Positions 9,998-24,900 of a stretch of DNA of 64,000 nucleotides are shown piece after piece. Origin of the DNA: Arcuatula senhousia (lineage: Eukaryota > Mollusca > Bivalvia > Mytilida > Mytilidae); contig OZ020306.1 in the NCBI GenBank assembly GCA_963971305.1, forward strand, positions 37,407,512 through 37,471,511. Direction: 5' to 3'. A program made the position numbers and the translations under genes. Numbering within the stretch: position 1 is the first letter of the stretch; each line of letters begins with the position of its first letter. The notes under the pieces were generated by a model. That model was not told the origin of the DNA and did no database searches. It was given only the letters and a program-made list of their open reading frames with translations.

Positions 9998-12900
9998 GTA
10001 AGTCTAACTTTATTTACGCTAAGCTGAAAACCTCCTAATTAAATCGATGATATCTGGTAATTTAATGACTTTTGTCACTTTTTTCATGACTTTTCTTGCA
10101 AGGTATGCCATAAGAAAATAAATTAACTTTTGCATGCGCTGACTTTTCAATTTTATTCTCAAAGTTACACTGTCATTGAAATAATGATTGTGGACATAAC
10201 GTTTATATCACACCGATTATTTCATCAGATTGATTTCTATTTGAAATCAATACTCTCTCTCTATATATATAGCTAAATTTCACCAAAAAAAAGCAGTTTC
10301 TCACGATTTAGATAGCAAACAAGTGAAGTCGATGATTTTCTAAACAAATTTGTTGCTTCTTACAAATACCTGTACTTGTGTATTTCATTTTGACTAAGAA
10401 CTCACATTCAAAATGCAATCTTTTACTGCAAAATCTAAATTGACTCTGAATAACACTAAAATCCCAAGGTGCAAATGTTCTCAAGTTTTCCAAATTAATA
10501 TCTATACATCTTAATGAATGAAACATATGTAAGATATATGCGTGTTGAATACAGACGGGTAAAGTCCTACATGTAGCCTGTATGCATAGCGTGCAATCAA
10601 ACCTCTGGACAGCTTTCTAGTCTCCTTTCAGAAATCACTTCATAAACGGGCCTGGTTCTTTAGATTTCATGTTACATGATACATGTATATGTACATTTAC
10701 ATTTCATGCTGATTGCAATGAATTTTTCAGAAGGCTCCTGAAACAAAAATACAGTGTTGTCGCATACAGTAGCATTTGTTTAAAATTAGAAGTAAACTAT
10801 TCCCTATTTGATGTGACGTAGACGAACCAATATGTTTCAGATTTGTTTACTATTGAATTTTTAATGCTCGAAATTCTTACGACATTGTACAGTACAAAGA
10901 AGCTCAAGTTTTATAATTTTCATTATTAACATGTATAAGTTTTTAATCATAAGTAAATATTTTTATCAAATGGTGCAAAACCATTTCAGTCAAATACATG
11001 TAGTTAAGATGATTTAAAAAATAAAATAGTGGATATGTATTTAAAGCTGCCAACAAACCATTTAAGTTGGGTTTTCCTAATAAGGCGGACAATCATGTAA
11101 CTGTTTGCAAGTCTTTTGCGGAAAAACAATATAGGTGAAAGCATAACTTGTTTTGCAAGTAAACTCCTAATGTATTGAACAAAAGTAACACATGCTCAAA
11201 ATGTTCAATTTAGCATCGAAAATGTTTAGTTCAATGAAAAACATTTAAAAAAAAACATTTTTTAAACTAGGCGCAATAAAAATATAATATATAATGGTAA
11301 AATAATATTATATTGTAAAATATCAGTAATAAAAATAAGATATATATAGTTGTAGACAAGGCTAGTGACTCTGGGTCACAATCATCATTATCAACCAAGT
11401 GGGTTCAAAATACAACGTACCAAAGTGGGTATTAAAAGTTTATTTTGTTATTATCTACATATATATTTGAAGATGCAAAGTTGACTTGAAACATTGGAAG
11501 ATCGAAAACAAGGTTAAGATTCAATATAAAGAGAAACAAGGGCTTTCCGTTATTAAAACATAAAGCTACGGATATACGATATTGAGATGTGGAATAAGTG
11601 TACGCGACACAACAAACATAAACAAACAGCAATTCAAAAAATCACAACGGAAAACAGCAAGCAGTCTTCAACATGACCATAGGTCACTGCTTACCGTCTT
11701 GCATTGGCCCAAGACTTATAATACAATACAAAAGTATCAAAACCAATCCCTAAATCATCAACGAAAGACTCAATTCTTGACATAAATCAGTTAACATAGA
11801 ATGACAAGGACAAACAAAGGCTTTGGCAAAGTTTCTTGGCTTAGGACAGGCACATATAAAATGTGGCGGGGTTAAACTAGTTTTTTGGATCCAACCTTCC
11901 CCCTATTGATAAGCTTGCACAAAGCTACATACAAAACACACTGTAAAACTCAATCGACAAAAGTTCAATTCAACAAGAGAGAACCTAAGACAAAATACTG
12001 TACGAAAGCAGGAACTGCTTACTCTTCCGGAGCACCTGAGTTCACTCTCGTTTCGACTTGAGTTCGCGTTGCTGAATGCGGTTTTGTTGTAATGTGTGTG
12101 TGTTTTATGTTGTTATGTGGTTTGTTTTGTTGTGATGATTTTTTGTCTGCCGGTTTTGTCTTTGTCTTCACGGTTTTATGATTACTGATTACCCCTTTGG
12201 TACACCTTTGCTTCTTCCGAGCACAGCATGAAACGATCTCAAGATAATGATCCTGGAACATTGAAAGGCAATTACATTGAATACACACTGTCCATACCTC
12301 ACGAAGCTTTTTTACCTATGCAGAGGAACTGGAACTGGTTTTATTCGTTCGATTTCCGTCCTTTTGTCTGCCCCACAGATTTATGTCGATATAATGTGCC
12401 AGTAAGGGCGAGTGTTCTTAAGAGAGCTCCTCTACGTCTCACTGTTCTCGTATAGGGCTCTTGTTTCGGTTTCTTTCTTGGTGAATTGCAATTTTATTGA
12501 TTTGATTTTAAGAGTGTGTTTTTTGTGCTTTGTACCAGATTTGCGATTGGGTAATGGGTAATGTTGGGCCCTATTATCTAGCTTAAACTGGCAAATTTGC
12601 CTGTCCTAAGCCAGGAATCATTTTCAAAGCTTTTGTTTGTCCCTGTCATCGATCTGTTTTTTTCTTTGTCATTTGCATTTGCGACAAATGGATCTTTCGT
12701 TAAAAATTTAGGGATCGGTTTTGAATCTTATGTACTTAGTATATTATTTTAGTCTTTGGTAAATGCAATACGGCGAGCACAGAGCACTGGTCATGTGACT
12801 TTGATTATTTACATTGCAGTTTTTTTATGTTGTCCGTGTCGTGTACACTTATTCCACATCTGTTTATCGTCTACTACGGGATTTAAATGGTATTTTTTCA

Positions 12901-15900
12901 CTTCTTCATTTTTCAGGATGGACCAAAAAATATTAATATATTGTTTTGCCACATTACAAACATGCAAAATTTAAGAATGCTGATATCTTCTGGTCTAATA
13001 ACAAACTCATTGCTTTCTTCACATATTAAATGTGGACTTTTAAGACTAAAGAAATAACAGTTATACAATAACATCAATATAAAACGAGCCCTTTTAAATA
13101 TCAATTGATATGTTCGCAATCGGGCGCTATATATTGATTAATCAATATTTGTTAAAGATCTTATTGCAAATCTGCCTAAAAACCTCAGCGTAATTTTTAC
13201 ACAGATTTTAATGAAAATATACCTTTTTAAAAAATTGGACCTCAAATAGAAAACTAATTTTCAGGGCGTGACCGGCGTTTGTTCTTCTGAAGTGTTGCTG
13301 CTGTGGCAGATGCATAAAAGGTTATTTTACTGAACTCAATTAGGAATAGTCATAAAAGATTGATCAAAACCAAATGTAAAAAACCTTTCTACAACAGATT
13401 CGTTTCCACATCCATTTGTCCTTCAGCTCTTTTTTAGAAATGGCATATGAAGCTTTCTTTGGTATATATTATCACAATATTAAAATTTGATTATATCTTG
13501 ATAATAATAGATGGCCAATTTTAACTATATTTCATGTAAAAAAATAGCTGCCTAGATATATACTCTCAGAACTAGCGGTATATTTGCCCCTTGACCTTTA
13601 ATTTCTCGAAAACAGTGACAAAATATAAATATTGCAAATCGGATAAAAAATATGATCACCAAAAGATTTGAAATCAAATCACTAATTAAAAAAAAAGATT
13701 TCTTGGGCGTGGTCTGACTTTGACTCCTCCCTCATTGTGGTGCAACGATAAATTATCATAAAATCTCTGCGAATTCAAATGACAAAACTTATTTATAAAA
13801 CCAATGGAAAATAAGTTTTAAAATCCGATGAAAAACTAATATTCTGAAATTTTGTCAGCATACCCATTTTAGCCCCTCTTGCGAATTGGCTCCTTTTATT
13901 TTACAGAATGAACCACAAATCCCCAATGCAATAATACGCTCCTTTAAGTGAACACAAATATCGATTTCTATACTCATTCTTTTCTGTCAAGTTCTATTCA
14001 AGTTTTTTCAAGGGAATCAAATGTCCTTTGACAACGACACCGCCATAACATAATGCGATTGCAACTTTGTCGCGATTGTACAAAAATTGCATATTGCATT
14101 TTTTCATAAATTAATGTTATCTTAAGATACATGTTGATATATATGAAGAGAATCCTTTGTGATTTTAAATATCATTCCTCATAGAAACCGTAGACATGAA
14201 TACCATATTATATTCTTCATATTATATTATATAAGTTACTTTACCCCAACTCTTAAAATAGGGGGCTATATTGCAATCACTTTGTTTCTCCGTCCGTCCG
14301 TAAGTAACCAACTTTCGTGACAAATTTATTAGCTTCTACTAGAGGGATTGATTTCAAATTAAGTATATAACTGTATTATGATGAATTGTAAAGTGTCCCC
14401 CTTTCCAGCTTAGTTCCCATTCACTTCCTGTTTTCTGAGCCGACTAGGACATTATCAAGGGTAAAAAATAGACAATTTTTGGTAACAGATTTATACAATA
14501 AGGATCGATTTTAAATTTAGTATACATCTTTAGTATGATAAGTTGTATCGTGCAGCCCCTTTCCTGTTTTCTGAGTGGTCGAGTAGGTGTTTTTTAAGCA
14601 CGACTAAGTGCAAACCCTTGTTGCTATCTTGAATGTGCGCTTATATGTTTTGAATTCGTTCTTCAGTAGTTTATAATTGCTTTTCATTTTTATATAAGTT
14701 TTATGTGACTTCCTTAAAACGAACATTATTCTACAGATTCGACACATTGAACTAGAAATTAGCAGCCGGATGGGTTTGCTTGAGCAGGCAAGAACTGCCT
14801 GATCTTCTGGAGAACATGATTGCACTTATGTTACGATTATAATTCCCGTTGTCGATGTTCGTTCGGTTGATATTGTGCTTTGTGCTTCTTCGTGCTGTTC
14901 TTTATGGTGTTTACCGGTTTTGTCGTTGCCCTCTCAGACTTTTGACATTCGATTGCCCCATTTGTGAGTTTTTGCTGTGTTTTAGGGTTTTTCAAGACTT
15001 TAAATAAAACGGTTATACCATACTGTATGCAACAGAAAAGATGCAAAATGTCTTTTTTCCCAAACGTGTTCAATCTTTTCAATTTATGTATGTCGAATAT
15101 CTACCTTCTCTCGTAGAGTGCAGATGTTGGTTTGTCATAGGGTGTTGTTTTGTCTACCTGTACCGAATTTGACACGCTGAATGGACTATTGGCAACGCAA
15201 CGGGTGTGCTATAGCAAGCAGGAACTGCTTACTCTTCCGGATCACCTGAGTTCACTCTTGTTTCGACTGGAGTTCGCGTTGTTGATTGATATTCAGTTAT
15301 TTTGTGTTTCCATGTTTTACATGTTGTCTGTTTTTGTCCCGTTCCTGTTGGTGTTTACTGGTTTTGTCTCTGCCCTTTCGGACTTTTGATATTCGGATAC
15401 CCCATTGGTACCTCTGCTTCTTCTGTTAACCGATTAATTCAAATTTCAACAATATTGGTCAATTGTTGAAAATTTTCTTTACAATATTTTAGCAACTAAA
15501 AATACCAGTGGCTTGAAATTTGGTATACTGTGGATTCATTTATTTTCGTGGTAAAATAGGTATTGACAATGTCGTTAATTCTTAAATTCGTGGTTATGAA
15601 GACTACAGTATACAGATCATTGTAAAATTTCTTTTTCGTGGGGTATCAAATTTCGTTGGTCAACGTCACCCACGAAATTAACGAAAATTGATACCCCACA
15701 AATGTAAATGAAACCACAGTATGACAAAATTAGATCTGTTTTTAATCTATTTGTGCTTCCTGATAACTGATTTAGTCAAGTCACAAGATTTAAATCATGT
15801 TCCTGCCTGCTATAGCACACCCGTTGCGCCGTTTTTTCGATTCAGTGTGTCAAATCTGGAAAGGGAAGACAACTGAAATTTCTACGATAAACCAACATCT

Positions 15901-18900
15901 CCACTCTTCTAAGAGAAAGAAATAGAAAATAATGAAATGTGGAATAAGTGTACGCAACACAACCAACAGTTATACGGCAATTTAGAAATACTACAATGGA
16001 CAACCGACAGCAGCCTTCAGCGAGCCCATTCGGCCATGTCGTGGTTCTGCAGTTGTCTCATGGTCTAAATAAAATGCAAATAATTCAAATCCAGCCCTCA
16101 AATAGTCACAGATAGACCCCCTTCTTAAACAAGGAACAGCAAACATCAAAAAGACAAGTACAAACGAAAGCTTTGTCAAAGATTCCTGGCTAAGGAAAGG
16201 CACATGTAATATGGGGCGGGTTTAACTAGTTTTTAGGCCAAACCTTCCCCCTATCAATATTCCTAAACAAATATTCTTAGACAAACCCCATATTTGCCTA
16301 CGAGAGCATTGTGTCTACTGTAAATTTTTTGAGTGAAGACAGCAACCGATGAGCAACGTAACTCTGTGTTGGCAATTTCTGTGTCAAAAGTGACGCTCTG
16401 CCAAGGAAATCGATACCATTCCTGCAAGTTCTGGAGTAACGAATGAACTGTGATACGAAGACTCCATAAGCAAAAGCAGACGGAATGTTGCTATACCAAA
16501 AAGGGGAAAGTTGACGAGTGAAAGTTGAAGTCACCACGTTTGTCTTAGAGCTTTGTTGAACGTTTTCCTTGAGAGTCTATTTTAAGATGTTATTATCCGA
16601 CGGTAGACACCATGCACTCGTAGACAAATATGGGTACTGTCAAATTTTAATTTTGATTACTGAGTTTAAAAGAGGCAAAGATGCACCGATTGGGAATTCG
16701 AGTGTCAAAAGTTCGAAAGGGACTTCTTAATTATTAATATCTTAATTTAATTAAGATGTCATCATATCCTCTGATAGTGAAGATGATTTTAACTCGATCG
16801 TCAGCTTTGTCTCTTCCAATCACCCTGCCATTCAGTTCACCTTTACAATCTCGCAAGAGAAACTCTTCTTCCTTGACTTGGAATGTAGCATCCTTAACGG
16901 CAAAATAGAAACGTCTGTGTTCTATAAACCCACCGATGCACACTGCTACCTGAACTTTCAATCTTGTCATCCCCAGAGCTGCGAAAATGCCATTCCTAGG
17001 TCTCAATTTCCGAGACTTAAACGTATTTGCAGCAATGAGGATGATTTTAAAGTTCAAAGCAGCACTATGAAATCATTTTTTGTCAAAATGGGATATCCTA
17101 ACAACATCTTGGATAAAGCTATCGACTCAGCTTCCCGGGTGACACGATCCAAGGCTTTGGAGCCCAGGTCAAGACGCAAGAATGACCGTATACCCTTGGT
17201 ACTTACATACCATCTTCATAACATCGTTATACGGAACATTCTGTTGCGCAATTTCAAGTCCATCGTCTTGAAGGACGAACACATATCGACAGTGTTCGAC
17301 TCGCCATCCCTGACTGCTTTTCGCAAAGGTAAGAGCTTGAGGCAACATCTTGTCTCCAGTTCATTTGACAAATCCAAGAGACGTCCTCGCTCTGACTTTT
17401 CAGGCACCAGGGGTTGTGGTCGAACTATCTGTGTCACATGTCCTTTTACCTGGGAGACTGAAGAGATAGTTGGCCCCTCCAACACCTTCAAGTTGAAGAA
17501 CGGTTACACCTGCATCTCCGAAAATATCATTTACTCCATCCGTTGTGCCAAGTGCCTTAAAATTTACGTAGGAGAAACTTATCGTCGACCTGGTGACAGA
17601 TTTGCTGAACACAGGAGGAGTGTTCTCAAATGCGACGATTGCCACTTTTCATTGCCAAACCATGGCGTCCAGAATATGCAGGTGACCGGTTTCCTTGAAA
17701 CATGCACCGGCGAAAAACAAAGACAGTTTCTTGAGCAAAGAGTAATCAACTTTTTAGGCACTTTTCAACCCGATGGTATGAATGTAAAAAGACAGACTTT
17801 TTCTTAATATTTATAAATTAGCCATCAAGTTCAGGATTAGAATACCACGTGATGTTCTTCGAGTCAATTTTATGTCATTCTGTCCTCGTCAGTCGATGTG
17901 TGAATATCTTTTTACTTTTTAGCCCCCGAAGAAGGACTTTATGTCCGAAAATTTGGGCATTCTTGTTTTATTTGTTTTAAAGGTTTTATTTCTTTATATT
18001 TCTTATTTAGTTTTTTTTCCTTTTAAATGTGGCTTCACCATCCATTTATTTATCTATTTTATTTATACACAAGCCACAGTGCAACATACAATATTTATTT
18101 TAATACTAAATAGTTTGTTTCAATTACACAATGATGCTCTACTTTTTTAATATGAAATTTAAAGTGAAAATTTGCAACAGGCTGTCGAGCAACATTTTGC
18201 AAAACTAAACAGACAAATCTCAAAAAAAGAGGGAATGCAGCATCAAACTTTTGGTCAATATGATAAGAAGCCATCGGTTCTACTAGTTTTGATGATAATT
18301 TGCATCAAAATATTGACTAATATAGGTTATGTTTTACTTGCAGGTTGATATTTTGAGTATCATATTAAAGTATTTTCTGATCAAAGATCCTTTCTTTCCA
18401 TATTTTGTTATAATGAAACGAGAATTAAAACACAGAAGGATATTGCAAATAGTATAAACCAAGAAAAACAGATTTCACAAAACTTAATCATGTGAGAAAA
18501 AAAGAAGCAATACTTCAATAGCGAGTTTTGCAGATGTGAACCCTACGACATTATGCATGTTTGAGATATGCGAGCAAAATACTGACAAGAAAACTGGAAA
18601 ACTTTACTTACAAATAAATCATAGAAATGTACATCCCCATCTCTTCTGCATAAAGAAAAAAAATTCACTTGCTTATTTTAAAAAAAACATTTCTATTCAA
18701 TTATCACTCGAGCTTGTTCGCTAAAAAAAATAAAATAAAACGATTTTCCGAAAACAAACGTTTATACTTTGGGCAAATTGTTGAAATCGTCCCTTTAAAA
18801 TGTCGCCACATAACACAATGTTATGTCAGTGATACTGAACAAGCTTTGATAATTTCCAAGTAATTTTAGGGTTACGAACATGCACAAATTAAATAATAAC

Positions 18901-21900
18901 ATCGACATTAAACCCTGCAGAGACAACGACTTATTTATTATAATATGTAAATAAAAGGGTCTTAAATGAAATGAAGCTTAAGGTAAAAAATCTTGCGAGT
19001 TTTTTTTTATCTTGTATGTTATTATCACTCATTACATCCGACAGGTTTCTTAATCGGCTTTCTGTTTCAAAAAATACAAATTAAGCACTGATACTCAGAA
19101 AATCTCACAAAACCTGACATAATTTGAATGTTTTCATTTACTCTTGTGTGTTTTGGTTTGCCGAAGAATATCTGCCAAGTTTCTAAATCAACTGTTTCAA
19201 AAAATACAAATAAAGCACTGATATTCAGAAAATCTCACAAAACCTGACAGAATTTGAATGTTTTCATTTACTCTTGTGTGTTTGGTTTGCCGAAGAATAT
19301 CTGCCAGGTTTCTAAATCAACTGTTTAAAAAAATACAAATAAAGCACCGATACTCAGAACATCTCACAAAACCTGACAGAATTTAAATGTTTTCATTTAC
19401 TCTTGTGTGTTTGGTTTGCCGAAGAATATCTGCCAGGTTTCTAAATCAACTTTTTCAAAAAATACAAATAAAGCACCGATACTCAGAAAATCCCACAAAA
19501 GCTAAGGAACCTGATTGTTGACATTCACTCTTTTGTGTTTAGGTTTGCTGAAGAATATCTGCCAGGTTTCTAAATCAACCGTCTGTAACCAACAGTTCAA
19601 ATTAAGCACCGATACTCAGAAAATCCCCAAAAATCTGACAGAACCTGAATGTTGACATTAACTATTGTGCAGAGGCGCGAAATTTTGTGACAGGGCAATG
19701 TCGTCACTGACTCCATAAAGGAATAATTGCGTCCCCGCCAACTATTATCCCTGAATATTTTGATTATTTTTGTCTTTTTCAGAAGGTTGAAATGATTTCT
19801 TATTTGCACAAAACATTTATTTTCTATAATTAGATATTGATCCAAGTTTTTAAACAGTAATTGTTTGAAGGCAAATAATTTGGGGGAGTGTAATTGTCAG
19901 ACTTTGCTTCAATTTTATTCCTTTTCCCTCATTGTCGAGCACATGGATGTATTATAAATGAAATTTTCGATGCTCGCTAAAAAGGCGGGGCCTAAATCAT
20001 ATTATTTATTGCTATACCTCAAGCTGACAAGAAATGTAACAGGGTCATGCAAGTAGATGTATCCTCCTCATATGACAATCAGTAGATAACAAAAAAGCGC
20101 GCGGTCACTTTAAAAAGATCTCTAAATTAACCATAGTGCTAAAGCTGTATACGAAATGTGAAATTAACATCGTTTGTAGAAGCATAAGAATCGGTTCGTA
20201 AAACTTCAAGGAAATTATGGATGAATATAGATAGACATCTAGGGTAGTGGCAATATAGCCTCCTCTCTCATAAGTGGGGCTTCATCAATTAAGGGATCTT
20301 AATAGTAAAAATAAATCCATGTAAACAACGTATATAATGGTAAACCAAAGTTTTACAGGAAGGTACATGCTGGTTACCTAAAGCCTGGAAAATTGAAAGT
20401 ACTGATACATGTAAACTACAAATTATCATTACAATAAGGTCATGCATTAAGAAAATACTTTTAAACTTTATAAATAAAACTTAACCATTCAATATGAGCG
20501 AGCATCGCAGATGCGAGCCCTACGGCATTGTGCATGTTATGAGATGTGCCAGAAATATACTGACGATAAAACCGGAACAGGTTTACTTTTACAGAGTGAA
20601 AAAAAAAAAACAATAGGCACGGAGCAAGTAAAACAATCAACCCTATGGGCTTATAAAAAATACATCATAATCTGTTATGCAAAAATATATAAATTGAAAT
20701 TCAAAAACATTTATAAAAACCTCATTCATCCACTTGTTTTTTTTACACACAGATTTTTATTTAAACACCTTTTGGTCTTTTCCGCTGAAAAACGATTTTC
20801 CGAAAATTACCGAGCTAGCTTTTGGCAACATCGTTGACTAGTCATACCAAATGCATGATACTGACCAATTTTTGTTAAATTCCAAGTAAGATGAAATTAG
20901 ACAAAGAAATACATAAATTCACTGAATAAAACCTACTCATATTAATAAATAAAAGGTTCTTACCTGAAAATGAAAGAAGAGTGCCATCCTGTTGGGTTTC
21001 ACTCTCTTTCCTCAGTCCTGATATTTTTACTTTACAGTTTTTTTTGCCAGGTTTCTTAATGTACCTTCTGTTACCAATACTTCAAATAAAACACTGATAC
21101 TCAGAAAATATCACAAAACCTGACAGAATCTGAATGTTGTTTTGATCTGCTGAAGAAGCGCGAAATACTCTGACAAGGAAATGGCGTCACGTATTTCATG
21201 AAATGGATAATTTCGTCCCCGCTAAATTTCGTCCCAGAATGTTTCAGGATTTATTATTTGCACAAATAATTGAATTTTTGATAAGTAGTTTTTGATCCCA
21301 GATATTTTAACAACAACTTTCTCAAGTGCATAAAATTTGGGTTTGGTGGGGTCAGACTTTGCTACTATTTAATTCTTTTTTTAAAAGTTCCATCTTTATG
21401 TTAGACTTAGCCGGTCGAACACATTGATTTATTTTTAAAAGGTATATAGATTTTTAATGCTCACTAAAAGGGCAGGGCCTTAATTATATTAACGTTTGTA
21501 TTATAGCAAATCTTCTCTTTCTATTCACAATTTTGGTTCACGTATTTGATTTCTATTCGTTTCCTATTGTTGTTTTTTCATGTTTTGACTTTTTGCGCGC
21601 CGCTCTCGTTCGAGTTTACTGATATTGTCTTTGCTTTATCGAATTTTAACATCTGAGTGCCCTGTTTGTTCCCTTTTGCTTCTTTAAGCCAAGTATAGGA
21701 AAAAGTAGGCAAAATGCCAAATAAATTAATTTAACATAAATATAAATATAGTCTGCATTTACAATGTAATATACAATGGTATTAACACATAAAATTTTAA
21801 TTCACTCACAAAAATTGTGTGCTTTGTTGAGTGTTTTTAACATACACATGCATCAAATAAAAATAGTGAAGTCATAGTCATAGTGACCCTTAAGATCTTG

Positions 21901-24900
21901 ATTTACCTACATCGCCGAAATATTATATAAAAAGTACCATAATTGACCAAATCGATCAAAGTTGATTAAAATAAATTTCCGTTGAAAGCAAATATTAATT
22001 TTCAGGAAAAAAGTATAATGAATTGATAACTTTGTTTTCCATCAATATTATTTTATCTTATTTGGTATTTCAAACTCGAATCTGATATTTGTTTTTCTTG
22101 AATCTAGTACATGCGCATTGTATTTTACGCAAAAAAATACCAATGCGACATTTCAAACATTTTTTAGTTAAATTATAGCTAAAATGTAATTGCTTTTACT
22201 ACTTTTGCTTTTATCTTTTATAAATTGATTTTGTATTAAAATTTATTAAATTCACATGTACATGTACATTCAATTTGTTTTAATATTCATTCCCGATTTT
22301 CAGCAGTCCTAGCCGGTAACATAGACATCTTTCCGGGCCAATCAGATGTGTTTATAGAAGCAGAAGCCAGTAAATTTATGTGTGTCAATCCATCACCACC
22401 ATATTGGAGTTCTGTTCATATAACTGTAAAGAGCCCATTAGAAGAAGAAAAGGTTATTACAACGACCATAAGAACCGTCAGTCCATGTGCTTTTAGCATT
22501 TCTAATACAACACTTGTAGGAAGTGTGATGTACTGGTGTAATTATTCAACGTTTGTTGTGACTGTTTTATATCCAAGAGACTCAATGAATAACATGAGGA
22601 TGGCATGCAGCATCCAGGAATCAGGTGGAGCACCAAGCTCAAAAGAATTATCAATAAAAATTTATGGTTAGTATTTTACACAAATGAAAATAAAACAAGG
22701 GGCTCACAGGAGCCTGAATCGACCACCTGGTCTTGATGTCGGACCTATAAAGACTTTTCTAGAGCTCAATGAGCTGAACATTTAAGCAAGCAACAGCTTC
22801 ACTCTCATGTCCCTATCTGCTCTAGTTTTCATTCTTCATTCTATAGGCCTAAAACATGAAAGAACGTTATTTTAAGGGCCGTAACCCCTATAAGGATACA
22901 TCTGACAACTTCGACCCTATGGAGACTTTTGTAGAGCTCAATAAGCTTTACATTTAAGCAAGCAATAGCTTCTATCTATCTGCTATAGTTTTCATTCCAT
23001 AGGCCAACAAAAATATGAAAGAACGTTATTTTAGGGGCCGGAACCCCTAAAAGAGGACATCTGCCAACTTCGACCCTATGGAGATTTTTGTAGCGCTAAA
23101 TAAGCTGAACATTTAAGCAAGCAATAGCTTCTCTCTATCTGCAATAGTTTTCATTCCATAGGCCAAAAACATAAAAAAACGTTATTTTAGGGGCTGTAAC
23201 CCCTATAAGTATAAGGGGTCATCTGACAAATTTGACCTTATGGAGACTATAGTAGAGCTAAATGAGCTGAACATTTAAGCAAACAACAACTTTTCTCTAT
23301 CTGTAATAGTTTACATTCTATAATCCCAAAACATGAAAAATGCTATTTTTCACCTATAAGGGGCCGTTACTCCTATAAAGGGTCATCTGAAAACTTCGAC
23401 TCATATAAGACTTTCGTAGAACTTTTGATGCTGAAGCAGTAGCGTGGCATCAGATTTCATCTATCTCTTATACTTTTTGATTTACAAGCCATAAACAGTA
23501 GTCAGACCCCCTGGTCTATTTTTAGTAACGGCGGCCATGTTGTTTAGACGGCGGTCACCATTTGTGCAATCTCGGTAGAAGACAACCCATAGATGACGAG
23601 TGCAAAGTTTCAAAGCAATCCCTGCAGTCGTTTCGGATCAGAAGATTTTCGAAGAAAAATTAACGACGACGACGGACGCCAAGTAATGGCAATAGCTCAC
23701 CTGGACCGAAGCTAAAAAAGAGAAATTACGTGTGTGCTCATTCAATCGCAATCAAAACAACATGATAGACCTTAAATAAATCGCGTAAAATAAGTAGCTA
23801 CACAGAAACTCAAATTTGAAAATATAAGTATTTGAGTGTACCCATTAAGCGACTATCTGAGTTTAACGCCATGCCTTTCTTACGAAACTGGTCCATACAG
23901 GGCATAGGGCCTATCATATTCGCAACATTTAATCATAATTAAATTCACATCATAGTAGGATATAGGGAAAATTACTGGAGAAGAGGTTTAAGAAAATAAA
24001 AAAAATATTAAGAAAAAGTTCTATTCGAGTGAAAACTGCAAAAAATATAGAATTAATAACTATTTTTATAATTGAAAATTACAAATACCAAAACGCGGGT
24101 ATAAACGGTTAATTTGGATATGCTATATATCGATATTTCAAGGAGTAACCTCTCATCAGTAGCATTTAAACCAAAACATTGGAAGGTCAAAATCCCAAAC
24201 AGTTGAAAACGAAAAGTACTCAAAACCAAAACGTTCGAACAAGGAAGCCAAATCCAGCACCGAGGATATCGAACATGTGCATTACAAGGAAAGAAACCTG
24301 GTGTTTTCATCAATTTTGAATTTAACTATCCGAAATTTCAGCGACAATATATATTAGAAATTTTATGGCAATTCGTGTCAGACAAGTCTGACTACCAGGC
24401 TTGTGATTACCCTCGGGGACCTCTGGTCCACCAGCAGCGGTTATCGCCCAGTGGTTTCAAAATTACAAATACCAAAACGCGGGTATAAACGGTTAATTTG
24501 GATATGCTATATATCGATATTTCAAGGAGTAACCTCTCATCAGTAGCATTTAAACCAAAACATTGGAAGATCAAAATCCCAAACAGTTGAAAACGAAAAG
24601 TACTCAAAACCAAAACGTTCGAACAAGGAAGCCAAATCCAGCACCGAGGATATCGACCATGTGCATTACAAGGAAAGAAACCTGGTGTTTTCATCAATTT
24701 TGAATTTAACTATCCGAAATTTCAGCGACAATATATATTAGAAATTTTATGGTAATTCGTGTCAGACAAGTCTGACTACCAGGCTTGTGATTACCCTCGG
24801 GGACCTCTGGTCCACCAGCAGCGGTTATCGCCCAGTGGTTTCAAAATTACAAATACCAAAACGCGGGTATAAACGGTTAATTTGGATATGCTATATATCG

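Larger units (their letters stand above)
9998..22303 (+). other. intron 1 (12.3 kb), repeat-filled
   Basis: Bounded by GTAAGT at 9998 and TTTTCAG at 22297-22303. The recognised contents are listed as separate entries. Plain AT-rich stretches without anything I recognise are about 10004-11579, 12240-12539, 12860-14279, 17961-18520, 19979-20497 and 21691-22296. First introns often hold enhancers, but none can be seen here. Confidence 0.7.
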
